Of a stretch of 64,000 bases of DNA, positions 28,296 through 37,679 are shown in pieces. Origin of the DNA: Terribacillus saccharophilus (lineage in GTDB: Bacteria; Bacillota; Bacilli; Bacillales; Amphibacillaceae); NCBI RefSeq assembly GCF_002272745.1, contig NZ_NPBD01000002.1, positions 744,001 to 808,000 on the forward strand, given 5' to 3'. Position 1 is the first letter of the stretch, and each line of letters begins with the position of its first letter. The notes beneath the pieces were generated by a model. The model was not told the DNA's origin. It saw only the letters and a program-made list of their open reading frames with translations, and searched no databases. The translations under genes were made by a program, and so were the position numbers.

Positions 28296-28325
28296 AAAAA
28301 CTCCGGTATTATACCGGAGTTTTTA
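28296..28325. terminator. Bidirectional terminator between the small peptide gene and yrhC
   Basis: AAAAACTCCGGTA, 3-nt loop, TACCGGAGTTTTT. The yrhC stop (28323-28325) overlaps its edge. Confidence 0.9.
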
Positions 28326-28550
28326 GCTTTCTAATTGTTTTTTCCATCGTTCTATCGCAAACCAAATAAGCATGCTTGTAATTACGCATCCGCCAGTCAT
28401 AGCAAACAGGATATCTGCTTTATCTGTAGGTGCCAAATAAACATTGATAACCGATCCGATGTATAAATAACTGCCAAGAATCAGAAGCGCCAATGCAAAA
28501 CGACGGTAATCTGCAATCTTGTCAATCAACTGCTGTTGTCTTTTATTCAT
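28323..28550 (-). CDS. yrhC: YrhC family small membrane protein
   Basis: 75 residues with two predicted membrane helices (about 19-36 and 47-64) and charged ends. Similar in size and pattern to YrhC, which lies near mtnN in B. subtilis. Function unknown. Confidence 0.75.
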   Translation of the reverse strand: MNKRQQQLIDKIADYRRFALALLILGSYLYIGSVINVYLAPTDKADILFAMTGGCVITSMLIWFAIERWKKQLES

Positions 28551-28589
28551 CTTGTCGCCTCCTCTTCTAATCTAGCATTATTGTAACAT

Positions 28590-28626
28590 AAAAAATGACA
28601 GCAATTACCTGGTAATTGCTGTCATT
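28590..28626 (-). terminator. Terminator after mtnN
   Basis: Nearly perfect 16-bp inverted repeat AATGACAGCAATTACC/GGTAATTGCTGTCATT with a T-run on the minus strand. Confidence 0.9.
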
Positions 28627-28630
28627 TGTA

Positions 28631-29323
28631 TTAGTGGTGTTCAACCATTTTCATGATTAGTGTAGCTGCATTACGAGCAGCTTGGTCAAGGAAAGCATCA
28701 AATGAAACCGAAGATTCTTTACCTGCTATATCGGACAACGCTCGTACAATAACGAAAGGTGTTCCGTAGTGATACGCAACCTGAGCCACTGCAGCTGCCT
28801 CCATCTCCGCTGCCAGCATGGCAGGGAACTTGTCACGGACAAATGCAACGCGTTCAGGATCAGACATAAAGCTATCGCCAGTCGCTATAAGACCGATTTC
28901 TGCGTTTGTATCAGGGAACTGGTCAATAACACTCTTAGCTAGCTGTACTAGCTCCTGATCCGCTTGGAAAGCTGGTGGCATCTGCGGTACCTGACCATAT
29001 ACATAGTCGAATGCTGTAACGTCTACGTCATGATGAACAACAGAATCAGAGATGACGATATCCCCTACTTCCAAATTCGTTGCGAAACCACCAGCTGAAC
29101 CGGTATTGATGATCGCTTCTGGTGCATATCGTTCAATCAGCATAGCTGTAGCGAGTGCTGCATTCACTTTACCGATTCCTGATTTAAGCAGGACAACCTG
29201 TTTATCGGACAGTGTGCCTTCTGTAATTTCATAACCTGCTACGACTACTTCCTTTTTGTTTGCCATCGTTTCTTTCAATAATGCTACTTCTTCGTCCATT
29301 GCTCCAATGATGCCGATTGTCAT
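28631..29323 (-). CDS. mtnN: 5'-methylthioadenosine/S-adenosylhomocysteine nucleosidase
   Basis: Cleaves MTA and SAH to adenine plus the thioribose or ribosylhomocysteine moiety; part of the SAM cycle and AI-2 precursor route. 230 residues with [10 protein letters not shown] at the N-terminus, NTGSAGG near residue 75, ATGDSF near 148 and [11 protein letters not shown] near 171. In B. subtilis it is followed by mccA-mccB for methionine-to-cysteine conversion; those genes are absent here. Confidence 0.96.
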   Translation of the reverse strand: MTIGIIGAMDEEVALLKETMANKKEVVVAGYEITEGTLSDKQVVLLKSGIGKVNAALATAMLIERYAPEAIINTGSAGGFATNLEVGDIVISDSVVHHDVDVTAFDYVYGQVPQMPPAFQADQELVQLAKSVIDQFPDTNAEIGLIATGDSFMSDPERVAFVRDKFPAMLAAEMEAAAVAQVAYHYGTPFVIVRALSDIAGKESSVSFDAFLDQAARNAATLIMKMVEHH

Positions 29324-29336
29324 TCTGTACGCTCCT

Positions 29337-29969
29337 TTAACTCTTCCTGTCGTTTTCTTTCAGTACTTCCACTTTTGTTGCCTGCCAGCCTTCTCCATCA
29401 ACCCAGCTTGCAAATACTCGGAATGTTTCATTTGCATCAGGTGCAGAGACCGTTGCAATAACATCATTGCCGCCATTGCCATTGTTCTCTACCCACCAAG
29501 CTGTCATTGAGGTTGGATCCAATCCAACAGCTCCTCCAATTGCCTGCATCATTTCATTCCAGTCCTGCGTGCCTTTTTCAAAAGTTGTCGTATGTGTTCC
29601 AGACTGATCGGTACCTACCGGCTCCCAGTCCTTCGAGTACGCTTCCTTCACATTATCATCTGAAGGTGCGGCTTCTTTTTTGTCTTCTTTTTCTTTTTCG
29701 TCATTATCCTGCTTCTCTTCGTCAGCTTGCTCTGTATCTTCGCCATTGCTGGAATCATTATTGCCTTGAAGTTGTTCTGCGATGGATTTTTGATTCTGTT
29801 CGTCAGCTGTCTGATTATCCATTGTCGGTTTATCATTTAAAACTGCTACGAGCAGCACGACGACTAGGGCGACACCCGCAATTGCCAGGACTAAACTAAG
29901 CCACTTCCTAGGTTTTCTGCGTCTGTTTCTATTATTCAATCTGGAAAAATCCTGATTATCATCCGCCAT
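29337..29969 (-). CDS. yrrS: YrrS family protein (DUF1510)
   Basis: About 210 residues: a basic cytosolic N-terminus ([11 protein letters not shown]), one membrane segment (about 24-42), a long acidic Glu/Asp/Lys-rich linker (about 55-110) and a C-terminal extracellular DUF1510 domain. Start chosen at the ATG with GGAGGGATG upstream. Directly upstream of mtnN, as in B. subtilis. Role unknown, probably envelope-related. Confidence 0.85.
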   Translation of the reverse strand: MADDNQDFSRLNNRNRRRKPRKWLSLVLAIAGVALVVVLLVAVLNDKPTMDNQTADEQNQKSIAEQLQGNNDSSNGEDTEQADEEKQDNDEKEKEDKKEAAPSDDNVKEAYSKDWEPVGTDQSGTHTTTFEKGTQDWNEMMQAIGGAVGLDPTSMTAWWVENNGNGGNDVIATVSAPDANETFRVFASWVDGEGWQATKVEVLKENDRKS

Positions 29970-30075
29970 GCTCATCCCTCCTCATTGGTCTCTATTATAC
30001 TATGAACTGGAGCGAAGCCAAAGTCATATTATAAGCTCTTTTTCTTTCGATGATTTTGTTGAAGCATCTCTAATT

Positions 30076-30105
30076 TTGACATACTGGAAGGATTCTGTGC
30101 ATATA
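30076..30105 (+). promoter_or_regulatory. Candidate promoter of the small gene at 30192
   Basis: TTGACA (30076-30081), 18-nt spacer, CATATA (30100-30105) within an AT-rich stretch. Confidence 0.5.
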
Positions 30106-30191
30106 TATCTAACTATATAAATTAGAAAAGCAGGTAGGACTACTTTGATCAGTCATCATGGTTCCTGTGGAAGGGGAGGAAGATAAACGTG

Positions 30192-30443
30192 ATGAAAGTG
30201 ACAAGAATGGATACGAACCTATGGGGGCACGAATCGTTCGAGTATGTCGGCTACGACAAGGAAGCCGAGACCTTCTCTATCTTCTTACATGAAGAATGCT
30301 GTTTATCTTTTACTAGTGTGAAAGAACAAGTCGTCTTTTCATTTCTGCTTGCACTCGACAAAGAAAGTTTTATCCTGCAAAAACTTATACCCTTTTTCCC
30401 GTTTGAGAAATCTTCAACGCAGTCATTTCATCAGGCTCAATAA
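30192..30443 (+). CDS. Small hypothetical protein, weakly KTSC-like
   Basis: 83 residues, no membrane segment. The pattern SFEYVGYDKEAETFSIFLHE followed by a hydrophobic helix recalls the small KTSC domain (Ser, GYD, Thr, Phe positions), but this is weak. ATG or the GTG one codon upstream could start it; GGGGAGGA lies 8-11 nt before. It has a promoter candidate and a strong terminator, so it looks like a real monocistronic gene. It lies between yrrS and greA, where B. subtilis has a penicillin-binding protein gene on the other strand. Confidence 0.7.
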   Translation: MKVTRMDTNLWGHESFEYVGYDKEAETFSIFLHEECCLSFTSVKEQVVFSFLLALDKESFILQKLIPFFPFEKSSTQSFHQAQ

Positions 30444-30486
30444 AACAAGCTGCTTCCATAGCATTCGGAAGCAGCTTTTGTTTTAT
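30444..30486. terminator. Bidirectional terminator between the 30192 gene and greA
   Basis: AAAACAAGCTGCTTCC pairs with GGAAGCAGCTTTTGTTTT across an 11-nt loop; U-rich on both strands. Confidence 0.9.
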
Positions 30487-30488
30487 GT

Positions 30489-30965
30489 CTATTCTACTTT
30501 AGTAATTTTGACCTGGATGTCGCCACCTGGTGTGGAGACACTCAATTCTTCACCGACTTCATGGCCAATCAGGCTTTTTGCGATCGGAGAATCGTTTGAG
30601 ATTTTGCCTTCGAACGGATCTGCTTCTGCACTTCCGACGATTGTATAACTTTCTTCTTCCCCGTCTGGCAACTCAATGAAGGTAACTGTTTTACCCATTC
30701 CTACCATATCAGGATTATCTGTATCACTTTCAATGATCACAGCATTGCGGATCATGTTCTCTGTTGTAGCGATTTTGGACTCGACGAATGCTTGCTCATC
30801 CTTCGCCGCATCATATTCGGAGTTCTCGGACAAGTCACCGAAGCCTCGTGCGATTTTAATACGCTCGACAACTTCTTGACGACGAGTTGTCTTCAGATAC
30901 TCCAACTCCTCCTCCAGCTTCGCCAAACCTTCATTCGTCATGTAATATTGTTTTTCTGTAGCCAA
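30489..30965 (-). CDS. greA: Transcription elongation factor GreA
   Basis: Rescues backtracked RNA polymerase by stimulating transcript cleavage. 158 residues: N-terminal coiled coil with the conserved acidic tip ([16 protein letters not shown]) and C-terminal FKBP-like domain ([19 protein letters not shown]). TTG start (30965) chosen: AAGGGGTGG ends 5 nt upstream and the product [10 protein letters not shown] aligns with family starts; the GTG upstream lies inside the ribosome site. Confidence 0.96.
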   Translation of the reverse strand: MATEKQYYMTNEGLAKLEEELEYLKTTRRQEVVERIKIARGFGDLSENSEYDAAKDEQAFVESKIATTENMIRNAVIIESDTDNPDMVGMGKTVTFIELPDGEEESYTIVGSAEADPFEGKISNDSPIAKSLIGHEVGEELSVSTPGGDIQVKITKVE

Positions 30966-31084
30966 TTCAACCACCCCTTGAGCTCTAAAAGATTCTTTCC
31001 CTTTACCTAACTTCTATAGCGTTTTCATGCATATTCCATACTATGGCAGATTCCCGCCGAAAATTCAATACTTATCTGTACAAG

Positions 31085-31717
31085 TCACGTTGTGCGGCCG
31101 GAGAGGATCGTTTCGATCTTCGCAGACATCAAATCGATGGCTACGTGGTTTTCTCCGCCTTCTGGAATGATAATGTCTGCATACCGCTTCGTTGGTTCGA
31201 TGAATTGCAAATGCATCGGACGTACTACATTCACATATTGCTCAATCACAGAATCAATTGTCCGTCCGCGTTCTTTAATGTCACGCAGCAAACGGCGTAT
31301 AATCCGAAGATCTGCATCTGTATCGACGAATACCTTTATATCCATCATATCGCGCAGTCGTTCGTCCTCAAGGATCAGTATTCCTTCCAGAATAATAACG
31401 TCTTTTGGTTCGACTGGTATTGTCTCTTCAGAACGCGTATGGATTTTGTAATCATAAATCGGCTTCTCAATAGACTGCTGTTCGCCAAGTGCCTGTAAAT
31501 GCTGCATTAACAGTTCATTATCGAAGGCGAATGGATGATCATAGTTCGTATTCAGTCGTTTTTCGAATGGAAGATGAGATTGATCTTTGTAATACGAGTC
31601 TTGCTCGATCACTAGAATTGTCTTATCTGTAAACCGCTTGTAGATGGATCTTGTGACAGACGTCTTCCCTGATCCCGATCCTCCTGCAACACCGATAATG
31701 ATAGGTTTCTTTTCCAT
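31085..31717 (-). CDS. udk: Uridine kinase
   Basis: Phosphorylates uridine and cytidine with GTP/ATP in pyrimidine salvage. 210 residues with the P-loop [15 protein letters not shown] at the N-terminus and YDHPFAFD near residue 45. ATG chosen ([10 protein letters not shown]) with GAGGAG upstream. Immediately downstream of trmR; in B. subtilis two U32-peptidase genes (yrrN, yrrO) lie between them. Confidence 0.96.
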   Translation of the reverse strand: MEKKPIIIGVAGGSGSGKTSVTRSIYKRFTDKTILVIEQDSYYKDQSHLPFEKRLNTNYDHPFAFDNELLMQHLQALGEQQSIEKPIYDYKIHTRSEETIPVEPKDVIILEGILILEDERLRDMMDIKVFVDTDADLRIIRRLLRDIKERGRTIDSVIEQYVNVVRPMHLQFIEPTKRYADIIIPEGGENHVAIDLMSAKIETILSGRTT

Positions 31718-31746
31718 TGCTCCTACTCCTCTTCCCACTGCCTTGT

Positions 31747-32385
31747 TCATTTCTTCTTCACACTGACAGCTACTCCATCGCCTACCGGCAGAATCGTCGT
31801 GTGGAACGCTTCATGCTCGAATAACCAGTCGTTATATTTACGGATTTTCTTTGCGATATTCGCTTTGCGTGGTGTTGCCTCACTGTCGTCAGCCACATAA
31901 CCTTTAAAAAGAACATTGTCACTAACAATGACTCCGCGCTCACTCAGCATCTCGCTATAGGATTCGAAGAAACGCTGATATTGACCTTTTGCTGCATCAA
32001 TGAAGACAAAATCGTATGGAGCATGCGCTCTGATTGTCTCTTCTAAATCGAATGCATCGCCTTTTAGGATCAAGATATAACCCTGAGCACCTTGTGCTTG
32101 AATATGTGTAACTGCTTGATTATAGCGGATATCATCACGTTCGACGGTCACGATGCTGACATCAGGTTTCGCGTGGCGCATCATAAGTGCTGAATAGCCG
32201 ATTGCTGTCCCGATCTCTAATATTTTTTCTGGCTGATGAAGCCGAATGAGCTGCATCAAAAACTGGATACCAAGCGGTTCCATTATCGGTACACGATCTT
32301 CTGCAGCAAGCTCTTCCAATTTTTTTGCCCATTCTGGAGAAGACTCAACATGCTCCTCCAAGTATCCCATTATTGCTTGTAACAT
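31747..32385 (-). CDS. trmR: tRNA 5-hydroxyuridine methyltransferase TrmR (O-methyltransferase family 3)
   Basis: 212-residue SAM-dependent O-methyltransferase (YrrM in B. subtilis) that makes 5-methoxyuridine at tRNA wobble position 34. Motifs: [15 protein letters not shown] near residue 55, the VERDD loop, and [11 protein letters not shown]. The prephenate-dependent hydroxylation genes trhP1/trhP2 (yrrN-yrrO), normally next to it, are not in this window. Confidence 0.9.
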   Translation of the reverse strand: MLQAIMGYLEEHVESSPEWAKKLEELAAEDRVPIMEPLGIQFLMQLIRLHQPEKILEIGTAIGYSALMMRHAKPDVSIVTVERDDIRYNQAVTHIQAQGAQGYILILKGDAFDLEETIRAHAPYDFVFIDAAKGQYQRFFESYSEMLSERGVIVSDNVLFKGYVADDSEATPRKANIAKKIRKYNDWLFEHEAFHTTILPVGDGVAVSVKKK

Positions 32386-32407
32386 ATCATTTCCTCACTT
32401 TACCTGC

Positions 32408-33535
32408 TTACTCATCCAAGTGCATATGCTTCTCAATCAGTTCTTCATGTTCATCGAATGTCCGCGCATAATAAATTTCGCCATCATCTCCGGCAATGAA
32501 ATACAAATAATCGGATTCTTCCGGCTGGACGACGGCTTCGAGCGCATTCTCTGAGAAGTTGCTAATCGGCCCGACAGGAAGCCCCTTGTTACGATATGTA
32601 TTGTAAGGAGAATCCACTTCCAGATCCTTGTAATACACGCGAGATTTATGCTCTCCTAATGCATACAGCACAGTAGGATCCGTCTGCAGCCTCATATCAT
32701 CTGCCAAACGGTTATAAAAGATTCCGGCAATCTTCTTGCGCTCATCTTCATTCCTTGCTTCATTCTCGACGAGCGAAGCGAATGTTAGTGCTCCATGCAC
32801 GCTCAATTCCTTCTGTTTGAATCCATCCAAATATGGTGAAATAATTTGCTGGGACTTATCCAGCATCATATGGACAACCTTATCCACAGTGATATCATCT
32901 GAGGATGTAAAGTTATAAGTGGCCGCAAATAAGTAGCCTTCGAGCGGATAACGTATATCTTTATTTAAAATATCCTCAGTCAGAATATCCGGATATTCAT
33001 CTATCAGCTGTTTGATATAATCTTCATCTTTCATTTTATCCAGGAAAGCCTGCTGGTCTATTCCCAGTGACCCAGACAGTATTACGCTTATTTCCTCGAT
33101 ATCAGACCCTTCCGGAACTGCAGCAGATTCAGAGGGGGTATTCCCCGCCTCTGGATCGTTCAGTTCATCGACGACCTGCTGCATGGACATAGAAGGGGAA
33201 AGCTCATAATTCCCCGCGCGGAAGTTGGCTTCACCAGAAAACTTCACATACAGCCTGAAAATGAAAGCATTTTTAATCAGACCTTGCTCCTCTAGGGATT
33301 GACCAATTGAGCTAGCAGTAGCTCCCATAGGAACTTCGACAACTTGTGTCGTATCATTGTCTGAATCGACAGCTTTCATACTGGCATTCACGTAGATAAA
33401 GGTTCCGAGTGCACCAATCAATAGAAGTACGATTATTACGGATATGATCATTAAAACTATTTTCCGCACGACGCTTGCTTCCTCCATTCTTCTGTCCCGA
33501 TTCTGTTGAAAAAGATCTTCATTCGAGGCAGTCAA
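32408..33535 (-). CDS. mltG: Endolytic transglycosylase MltG
   Basis: Membrane-bound lytic transglycosylase (YceG-like, YrrL in B. subtilis) that cuts nascent glycan strands. 375 residues: cytosolic N-terminus, one membrane helix (about 25-49), LysM-like subdomain, and the catalytic domain with LVENEARNEDERKKIAGIFY (catalytic Glu in the ENEA segment) and NTYRNKGLPVGPI near the C-terminus. TTG start with AGGAGGAAAG upstream. Confidence 0.95.
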   Translation of the reverse strand: MTASNEDLFQQNRDRRMEEASVVRKIVLMIISVIIVLLLIGALGTFIYVNASMKAVDSDNDTTQVVEVPMGATASSIGQSLEEQGLIKNAFIFRLYVKFSGEANFRAGNYELSPSMSMQQVVDELNDPEAGNTPSESAAVPEGSDIEEISVILSGSLGIDQQAFLDKMKDEDYIKQLIDEYPDILTEDILNKDIRYPLEGYLFAATYNFTSSDDITVDKVVHMMLDKSQQIISPYLDGFKQKELSVHGALTFASLVENEARNEDERKKIAGIFYNRLADDMRLQTDPTVLYALGEHKSRVYYKDLEVDSPYNTYRNKGLPVGPISNFSENALEAVVQPEESDYLYFIAGDDGEIYYARTFDEHEELIEKHMHLDE

Positions 33536-33624
33536 GCTATCTTTCCTCCTTTATCCGCCTTATTATACAACAAACGTCAAGCAGGTCACCACCTGTCCGA
33601 CAATTTATGCGGATAAAGCTGCAA

Positions 33625-33660
33625 GAAAAAATCCTCTCTGCCTTATCGGAAAGAGAGGAC
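33625..33660 (-). terminator. Terminator after yrzB
   Basis: Minus strand TCCTCTCT and AGAGAGGA arms followed by TTTTTT; separates yrzB-ruvX-ireB from mltG. Confidence 0.85.
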
Positions 33661-33673
33661 TGCCTTTACAAAA

Positions 33674-33961
33674 TTAGATGCCGTCTTCCTCATCAGTAAG
33701 TGTATTCAGCATTTCTTCGACCATTTCCCATTCTTCCTCACTGTCGATCTGGAATAATGTAAGATCTTTGTCATCGCCCTTTTCTTCATAGCGGAAAGCG
33801 AACACTTCGACTTCATCATCCGCATCAGCTTGTTCAGCCGGTACGACAGCAATATATGAATGTCCAGTTTCATCCACGTCGAAATTGAACAAGACCTCAA
33901 ATAAATGTTCTTCTCCATTTTCGTCTGGGATAATAATACGTTCTTTTTCTTCCAATGCCAT
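33674..33961 (-). CDS. yrzB: DUF1292 protein YrzB (UPF0473)
   Basis: 95-residue acidic protein with EERIIIPDENGEEHLFEVLF-type N-terminus (about residues 6-26) and the EWEMVEEMLN tail. Conserved partner of ruvX and ireB in Firmicutes. Function unknown. AAGGAG ribosome site. Confidence 0.92.
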   Translation of the reverse strand: MALEEKERIIIPDENGEEHLFEVLFNFDVDETGHSYIAVVPAEQADADDEVEVFAFRYEEKGDDKDLTLFQIDSEEEWEMVEEMLNTLTDEEDGI

Positions 33962-33974
33962 ATGACTACACTCC

Positions 33975-34403
33975 TTATTGTTTCGAATCCAGAAAGCCTT
34001 GCAGAATCATGACTGCTGCCATCTTATCGATTACTTTTTTTCGTTTCTTACGGCTAAGGTCAGCTTCAAGCAGCACTCGTTCAGCTGCCATCGTCGTCAG
34101 ACGCTCGTCCCAAAGCACGGTCTCGAGCTTAAATTCATCTTTGATCCATTGGGAGAAAACTTGTGAAGCTTCTCCTCTTGGACCAATTGTACCATTCATA
34201 TTCTTCGGCAAGCCAATGACAGCTCTCTGTACGTCATGTTGCTGAATGATCTGCTCCAGTTCATTTCTGGCTGTATCATAATCTTCTTCATTCCAATGAA
34301 TAGTAGTCAAACCCTGGGCAGTCCAGCCAAGTCCATCGCTGACTGCCACACCGATCGTTTTGGATCCGACATCCAATCCAATCGTCTTTAGTATGTCAGT
34401 CAT
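33975..34403 (-). CDS. ruvX: Holliday junction resolvase-like RuvX/YqgF
   Basis: 142-residue RNase H-fold protein (YrrK). [17 protein letters not shown] at the N-terminus, [13 protein letters not shown] in the middle and [13 protein letters not shown] with the conserved Asp and Glu. YqgF proteins are implicated in 16S rRNA 5' processing; resolvase activity is debated. ATG overlaps the end of ireB (ATGA). Confidence 0.94.
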   Translation of the reverse strand: MTDILKTIGLDVGSKTIGVAVSDGLGWTAQGLTTIHWNEEDYDTARNELEQIIQQHDVQRAVIGLPKNMNGTIGPRGEASQVFSQWIKDEFKLETVLWDERLTTMAAERVLLEADLSRKKRKKVIDKMAAVMILQGFLDSKQ

Positions 34404-34663
34404 GATTTGTTCTGTTCCAAATAAAATTTTACCAATTGTTCCACAATCTCATCCCGCTCCATACGGCGGATCAGATTTCTAGCATCTTTATGCCGGGGAA
34501 TATAAGCCGGGTCCCCAGACAGCAAATAGCCGACAATCTGATTAATCGGATTGTATCCTTTTTCCCGCAATGCTTCGTATACGGACATTAGTACTTCCCG
34601 GACATTTTCGTCCATAGGTTCTTCCGGAAAGTTGAATTTCATCGTTTTATCCATCGAACTCAA
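34400..34663 (-). CDS. ireB: IreB family regulatory phosphoprotein (UPF0297)
   Basis: 87 residues; contains [20 protein letters not shown] and [19 protein letters not shown], near-invariant in the family (YrzL in B. subtilis). In enterococci IreB is phosphorylated by the PASTA kinase IreK and affects cephalosporin resistance. TTG start (34663) chosen since GAGGTGG is 6 nt upstream and [12 protein letters not shown] matches family starts; the ATG three codons later lacks proper spacing. First gene of ireB-ruvX-yrzB. Confidence 0.92.
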   Translation of the reverse strand: MSSMDKTMKFNFPEEPMDENVREVLMSVYEALREKGYNPINQIVGYLLSGDPAYIPRHKDARNLIRRMERDEIVEQLVKFYLEQNKS

Positions 34664-34730
34664 GTGAAGCCACCTCGCTTTATTTGCCAGTCTTTTTTTC
34701 AGTATATACTTTTCTGTCGGATTTGGAAAA

Positions 34731-37367
34731 TCAAAGCTGTTCTTCGACATATACTGCCGCATATGCGAGTGCATCCGGCACCTGCTCTGGATTTTTACCG
34801 CCAGCCTGCGCCATATCTGGTCGGCCTCCTCCACCGCCTCCGCAGCGTTTCGCAGTTTCTTTAATAAGGTTACCAGCATGCAGACCGCGTCCAATCAAGT
34901 CTTTGGATACTCCAGCTGCAAGCTGTACCTTGCCTTCAGCTGTTGCTGCCAAGAGGATAACGCCGCTTTCAAGCTTCTGTTTCAAATCATCGACCATACC
35001 GCGAAGCTGGTTCATATCTGCTACATCAACTTGTTCTGCAAGAACTTTAACACCCTTCACTTCTTTCACTTTATCAAGGATATTACCAGCTTCTAACTGA
35101 GACAGTTTGCTGCGCAGGCTATCACGTTCCCGCTGTACTTCCTTCATATCCGCAAATACCGCTTCGATTCGGGCAGGTACTTGCTCGCTAGTTGTTTTCA
35201 GTTCAGCTGCAGCTTGAGAAAGAATCTGCTGCTGCTGAATTGTGAATCGATAAGCTTCTTTAGAAGTGACTGCTTCGATCCGGCGTGTACCAGCACCAAT
35301 GCCACTTTCGGACACAATCTTGAACAGACCGATTTGAGATGTGTTTCGAACATGCACACCGCCACACAGCTCCAGGCTGTAGTCACCGATTTGAACTACA
35401 CGTACAACATCGCCGTATTTCTCACCGAATAGCGCCATGGCACCCATTTCTTTCGCATCACTTAGACTTTGATAGGAAGTGCTTACAGCAAGCTCATCCC
35501 AAATTTTTTCGTTAACGATTTCCTCTATCTTCTCCAATTCTTCTTTTGTTACTGCACTGAAATGGGAGAAGTCGAAACGAAGTCGATCTGGAGCAACTAA
35601 AGATCCAGCCTGATTAACGTGGGTACCTAGTACGTCCTTCAGAGCTTGATGCAATAGATGCGTTGCTGTATGGTTCTTGACTACGTGCTGACGTCTGCTC
35701 GTATCAACTTTTGCATGGACAATTTCCTTCACTTGAATTTGCCCTCGCTTCACTACTGCTTGATGCAGATTTTGACCTTTTGGTGCTTTTTTGACTGCTT
35801 GTACGAAAACTGTCGCTGTTTCGGTCGTCACCCAGCCTTCATCTGCTACTTGTCCGCCGCTTTCTGCGTAGAATGGCGTTTCTTCCAGGATGAAGAAGAT
35901 TTCGTCTCCCTCAACGGCTACATCAGCAAGCTGTTTATCTTTTACGATTGCAAGGATCGCTGTATCTGTTTCTGTACGGTCATAACCGACATACGTGCTT
36001 TCTGCTTCTACTTCCTGCAGAACGCTATCCTGTACGTGCATGCTGTTGACTTTCTGGCGTGCATCACGAGCACGTTCACGCTGCTGCTTCATTTCTTCCT
36101 CAAAACCTGCTTCATCAATCGTGAAGCCTTCTTCACTAACATATTCCTCTGTCAGTTCTTTCGGGAAACCATACGTATCATAAAGACGGAATACTTCTGT
36201 GCCAGGGAAGACATTGCTGCCTTTCTCTTTCTCTTCTGCTACGATCCGGTTCAGGATAGTCAGACCATCTGCAAGAGTTTCATGGAAACGTTCTTCCTCT
36301 GTCTGAATGACTGTCTCGATGAATTCACGTTTTTCAAGGATTTGCGGGTAGAAAGCATCCATAATTTCACCTACAACCGGCACAAGCTCCTTCATAAACG
36401 CCTTTTCGATGCCAATGTTCTTCGCATAACGTACTGCACGACGAATTAGACGACGGAGTACATAGCCTCGTCCTTCATTGGAAGGAAGTGCTCCATCACT
36501 GATCGCGAAGGATACAGTACGGATATGATCGGCAATAACTTTGAATGCTGTATCATCTGTTGCTGTTTCACCATATGCTTTTTTCGCAAACGTAGCCGTC
36601 TTCTCGATGATCGGCATGAATAGATCTGTTTCGAAGTTCGTTTTCGTGTCCTGAATAACACATACCATTCGTTCCAGACCCATCCCTGTATCAATGTTCT
36701 GTTTCGGAAGCGGTGTATATGTGTGATCTGGATTATGGTTGAACTGGCTGAACACTAGGTTCCAAATTTCTAGATAGCGCTCGTTCTCACCACCCGGGTA
36801 AAGTTCTGGATCAGATGAATCATTACCGTATTCTTCCCCGCGATCATAGAAAATTTCAGAGTTCGGACCACTCGGGCCTTCACCGATATCCCAGAAGTTT
36901 TCTTCCGTACGAATGATTCGCTCTTCTGGCAATTTAACTAGATCACGCCACATCTGATACGCTTCTTCATCTTCCGGGTGAACTGTTACGGATAATCGTT
37001 CCGGATCAAAACCGATCCATTTTTTGTCTGTTAAAAACTCCCATGCCCAAAGGATTGCTTCTTTTTTGAAATAGTCCCCAATAGAGAAGTTTCCAAGCAT
37101 TTCGAAAAACGTATGATGGCGGGCTGTAAAGCCTACATTTTCAATATCATTTGTACGGATGCTTTTTTGTGCATTCACGATACGTGGGTTCTCAGGCACA
37201 ACTCGTCCGTCAAAATATTTCTTCAGCGTTGCAACGCCACTATTGATCCATAGCAAGGAAGGATCTTCAATCGGCACAAGTGAAGCACTTGGCTCGACGC
37301 TATGTCCTTTCTCCTTGAAGAAATCGAGGAATTTCTGTCTTACTTCAGCAGACGTTAATCTTTCCAT
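34731..37367 (-). CDS. alaS: Alanine--tRNA ligase
   Basis: Class II synthetase. 878 residues: aminoacylation domain ([20 protein letters not shown] near residue 70, [11 protein letters not shown] near 235), tRNA-recognition region, editing domain with [11 protein letters not shown] (HxxxH) and the CGGVHV zinc-site motif, and C-terminal coiled coil plus the glycine-rich DHHA1/C-Ala part ([15 protein letters not shown]). ATG (MERLTSAEV) has GGAGGC upstream. Controlled by a T-box leader. Confidence 0.97.
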   Translation of the reverse strand: MERLTSAEVRQKFLDFFKEKGHSVEPSASLVPIEDPSLLWINSGVATLKKYFDGRVVPENPRIVNAQKSIRTNDIENVGFTARHHTFFEMLGNFSIGDYFKKEAILWAWEFLTDKKWIGFDPERLSVTVHPEDEEAYQMWRDLVKLPEERIIRTEENFWDIGEGPSGPNSEIFYDRGEEYGNDSSDPELYPGGENERYLEIWNLVFSQFNHNPDHTYTPLPKQNIDTGMGLERMVCVIQDTKTNFETDLFMPIIEKTATFAKKAYGETATDDTAFKVIADHIRTVSFAISDGALPSNEGRGYVLRRLIRRAVRYAKNIGIEKAFMKELVPVVGEIMDAFYPQILEKREFIETVIQTEEERFHETLADGLTILNRIVAEEKEKGSNVFPGTEVFRLYDTYGFPKELTEEYVSEEGFTIDEAGFEEEMKQQRERARDARQKVNSMHVQDSVLQEVEAESTYVGYDRTETDTAILAIVKDKQLADVAVEGDEIFFILEETPFYAESGGQVADEGWVTTETATVFVQAVKKAPKGQNLHQAVVKRGQIQVKEIVHAKVDTSRRQHVVKNHTATHLLHQALKDVLGTHVNQAGSLVAPDRLRFDFSHFSAVTKEELEKIEEIVNEKIWDELAVSTSYQSLSDAKEMGAMALFGEKYGDVVRVVQIGDYSLELCGGVHVRNTSQIGLFKIVSESGIGAGTRRIEAVTSKEAYRFTIQQQQILSQAAAELKTTSEQVPARIEAVFADMKEVQRERDSLRSKLSQLEAGNILDKVKEVKGVKVLAEQVDVADMNQLRGMVDDLKQKLESGVILLAATAEGKVQLAAGVSKDLIGRGLHAGNLIKETAKRCGGGGGGRPDMAQAGGKNPEQVPDALAYAAVYVEEQL

Positions 37368-37394
37368 AAAAATGCCTCCTTTATTATGTAAACA

Positions 37395-37644
37395 CACAAA
37401 AAACTCCCGATCCTGCCATATGCAGGGACGAGAGTATGATCGCGGTACCACCCTGATTATAGACCGGAAATTGGTCTATCACCTTTAGGCGCGGATAACG
37501 GTGCGCAGCCGATAAGGATTAACTCAGAGCTCCGGTATAGCTTTCCATCACACTTTTATGGAGATTCTTCCAGCCTAGGAATCTCCTCTCTTAATAAAAG
37601 GACGTCATGTACTTGTACCTTCATCGCTTTTAGCTATAAATCTA
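37395..37644 (-). ncRNA. T-box leader of alaS
   Basis: The minus strand carries the conserved T-box sequence AGGGTGGTACCGCG (37454-37441), whose bases pair with the uncharged tRNA acceptor end in the antiterminator. Downstream is a terminator hairpin (CTCTCGTCCCTGC/GCAGGATCGGGAG, then TTTTTT, about 37431-37395). Upstream about 190 nt form the Stem I-III region; a GCT triplet occurs in a plausible specifier position, but I could not fix it with certainty. Uncharged tRNA-Ala should induce alaS. Confidence 0.93.
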
Positions 37645-37650
37645 AGCGTT

Positions 37651-37679
37651 AGTATAGATAAAAAAGCGGATTTTGTCAA
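37651..37679 (-). promoter_or_regulatory. SigA promoter of the alaS T-box transcript
   Basis: TTGACA (37679-37674), 17-nt spacer, TATACT (37656-37651). The TGA stop of yrrI lies inside the -35 box. Confidence 0.88.

Noticed and set aside
35658..36449. Long plus-strand reading frame (263 codons) inside alaS
   Set aside because: Antisense to the well-supported alaS, rich in Cys/Phe as expected from a shadow, with no ribosome site and no recognisable domain.
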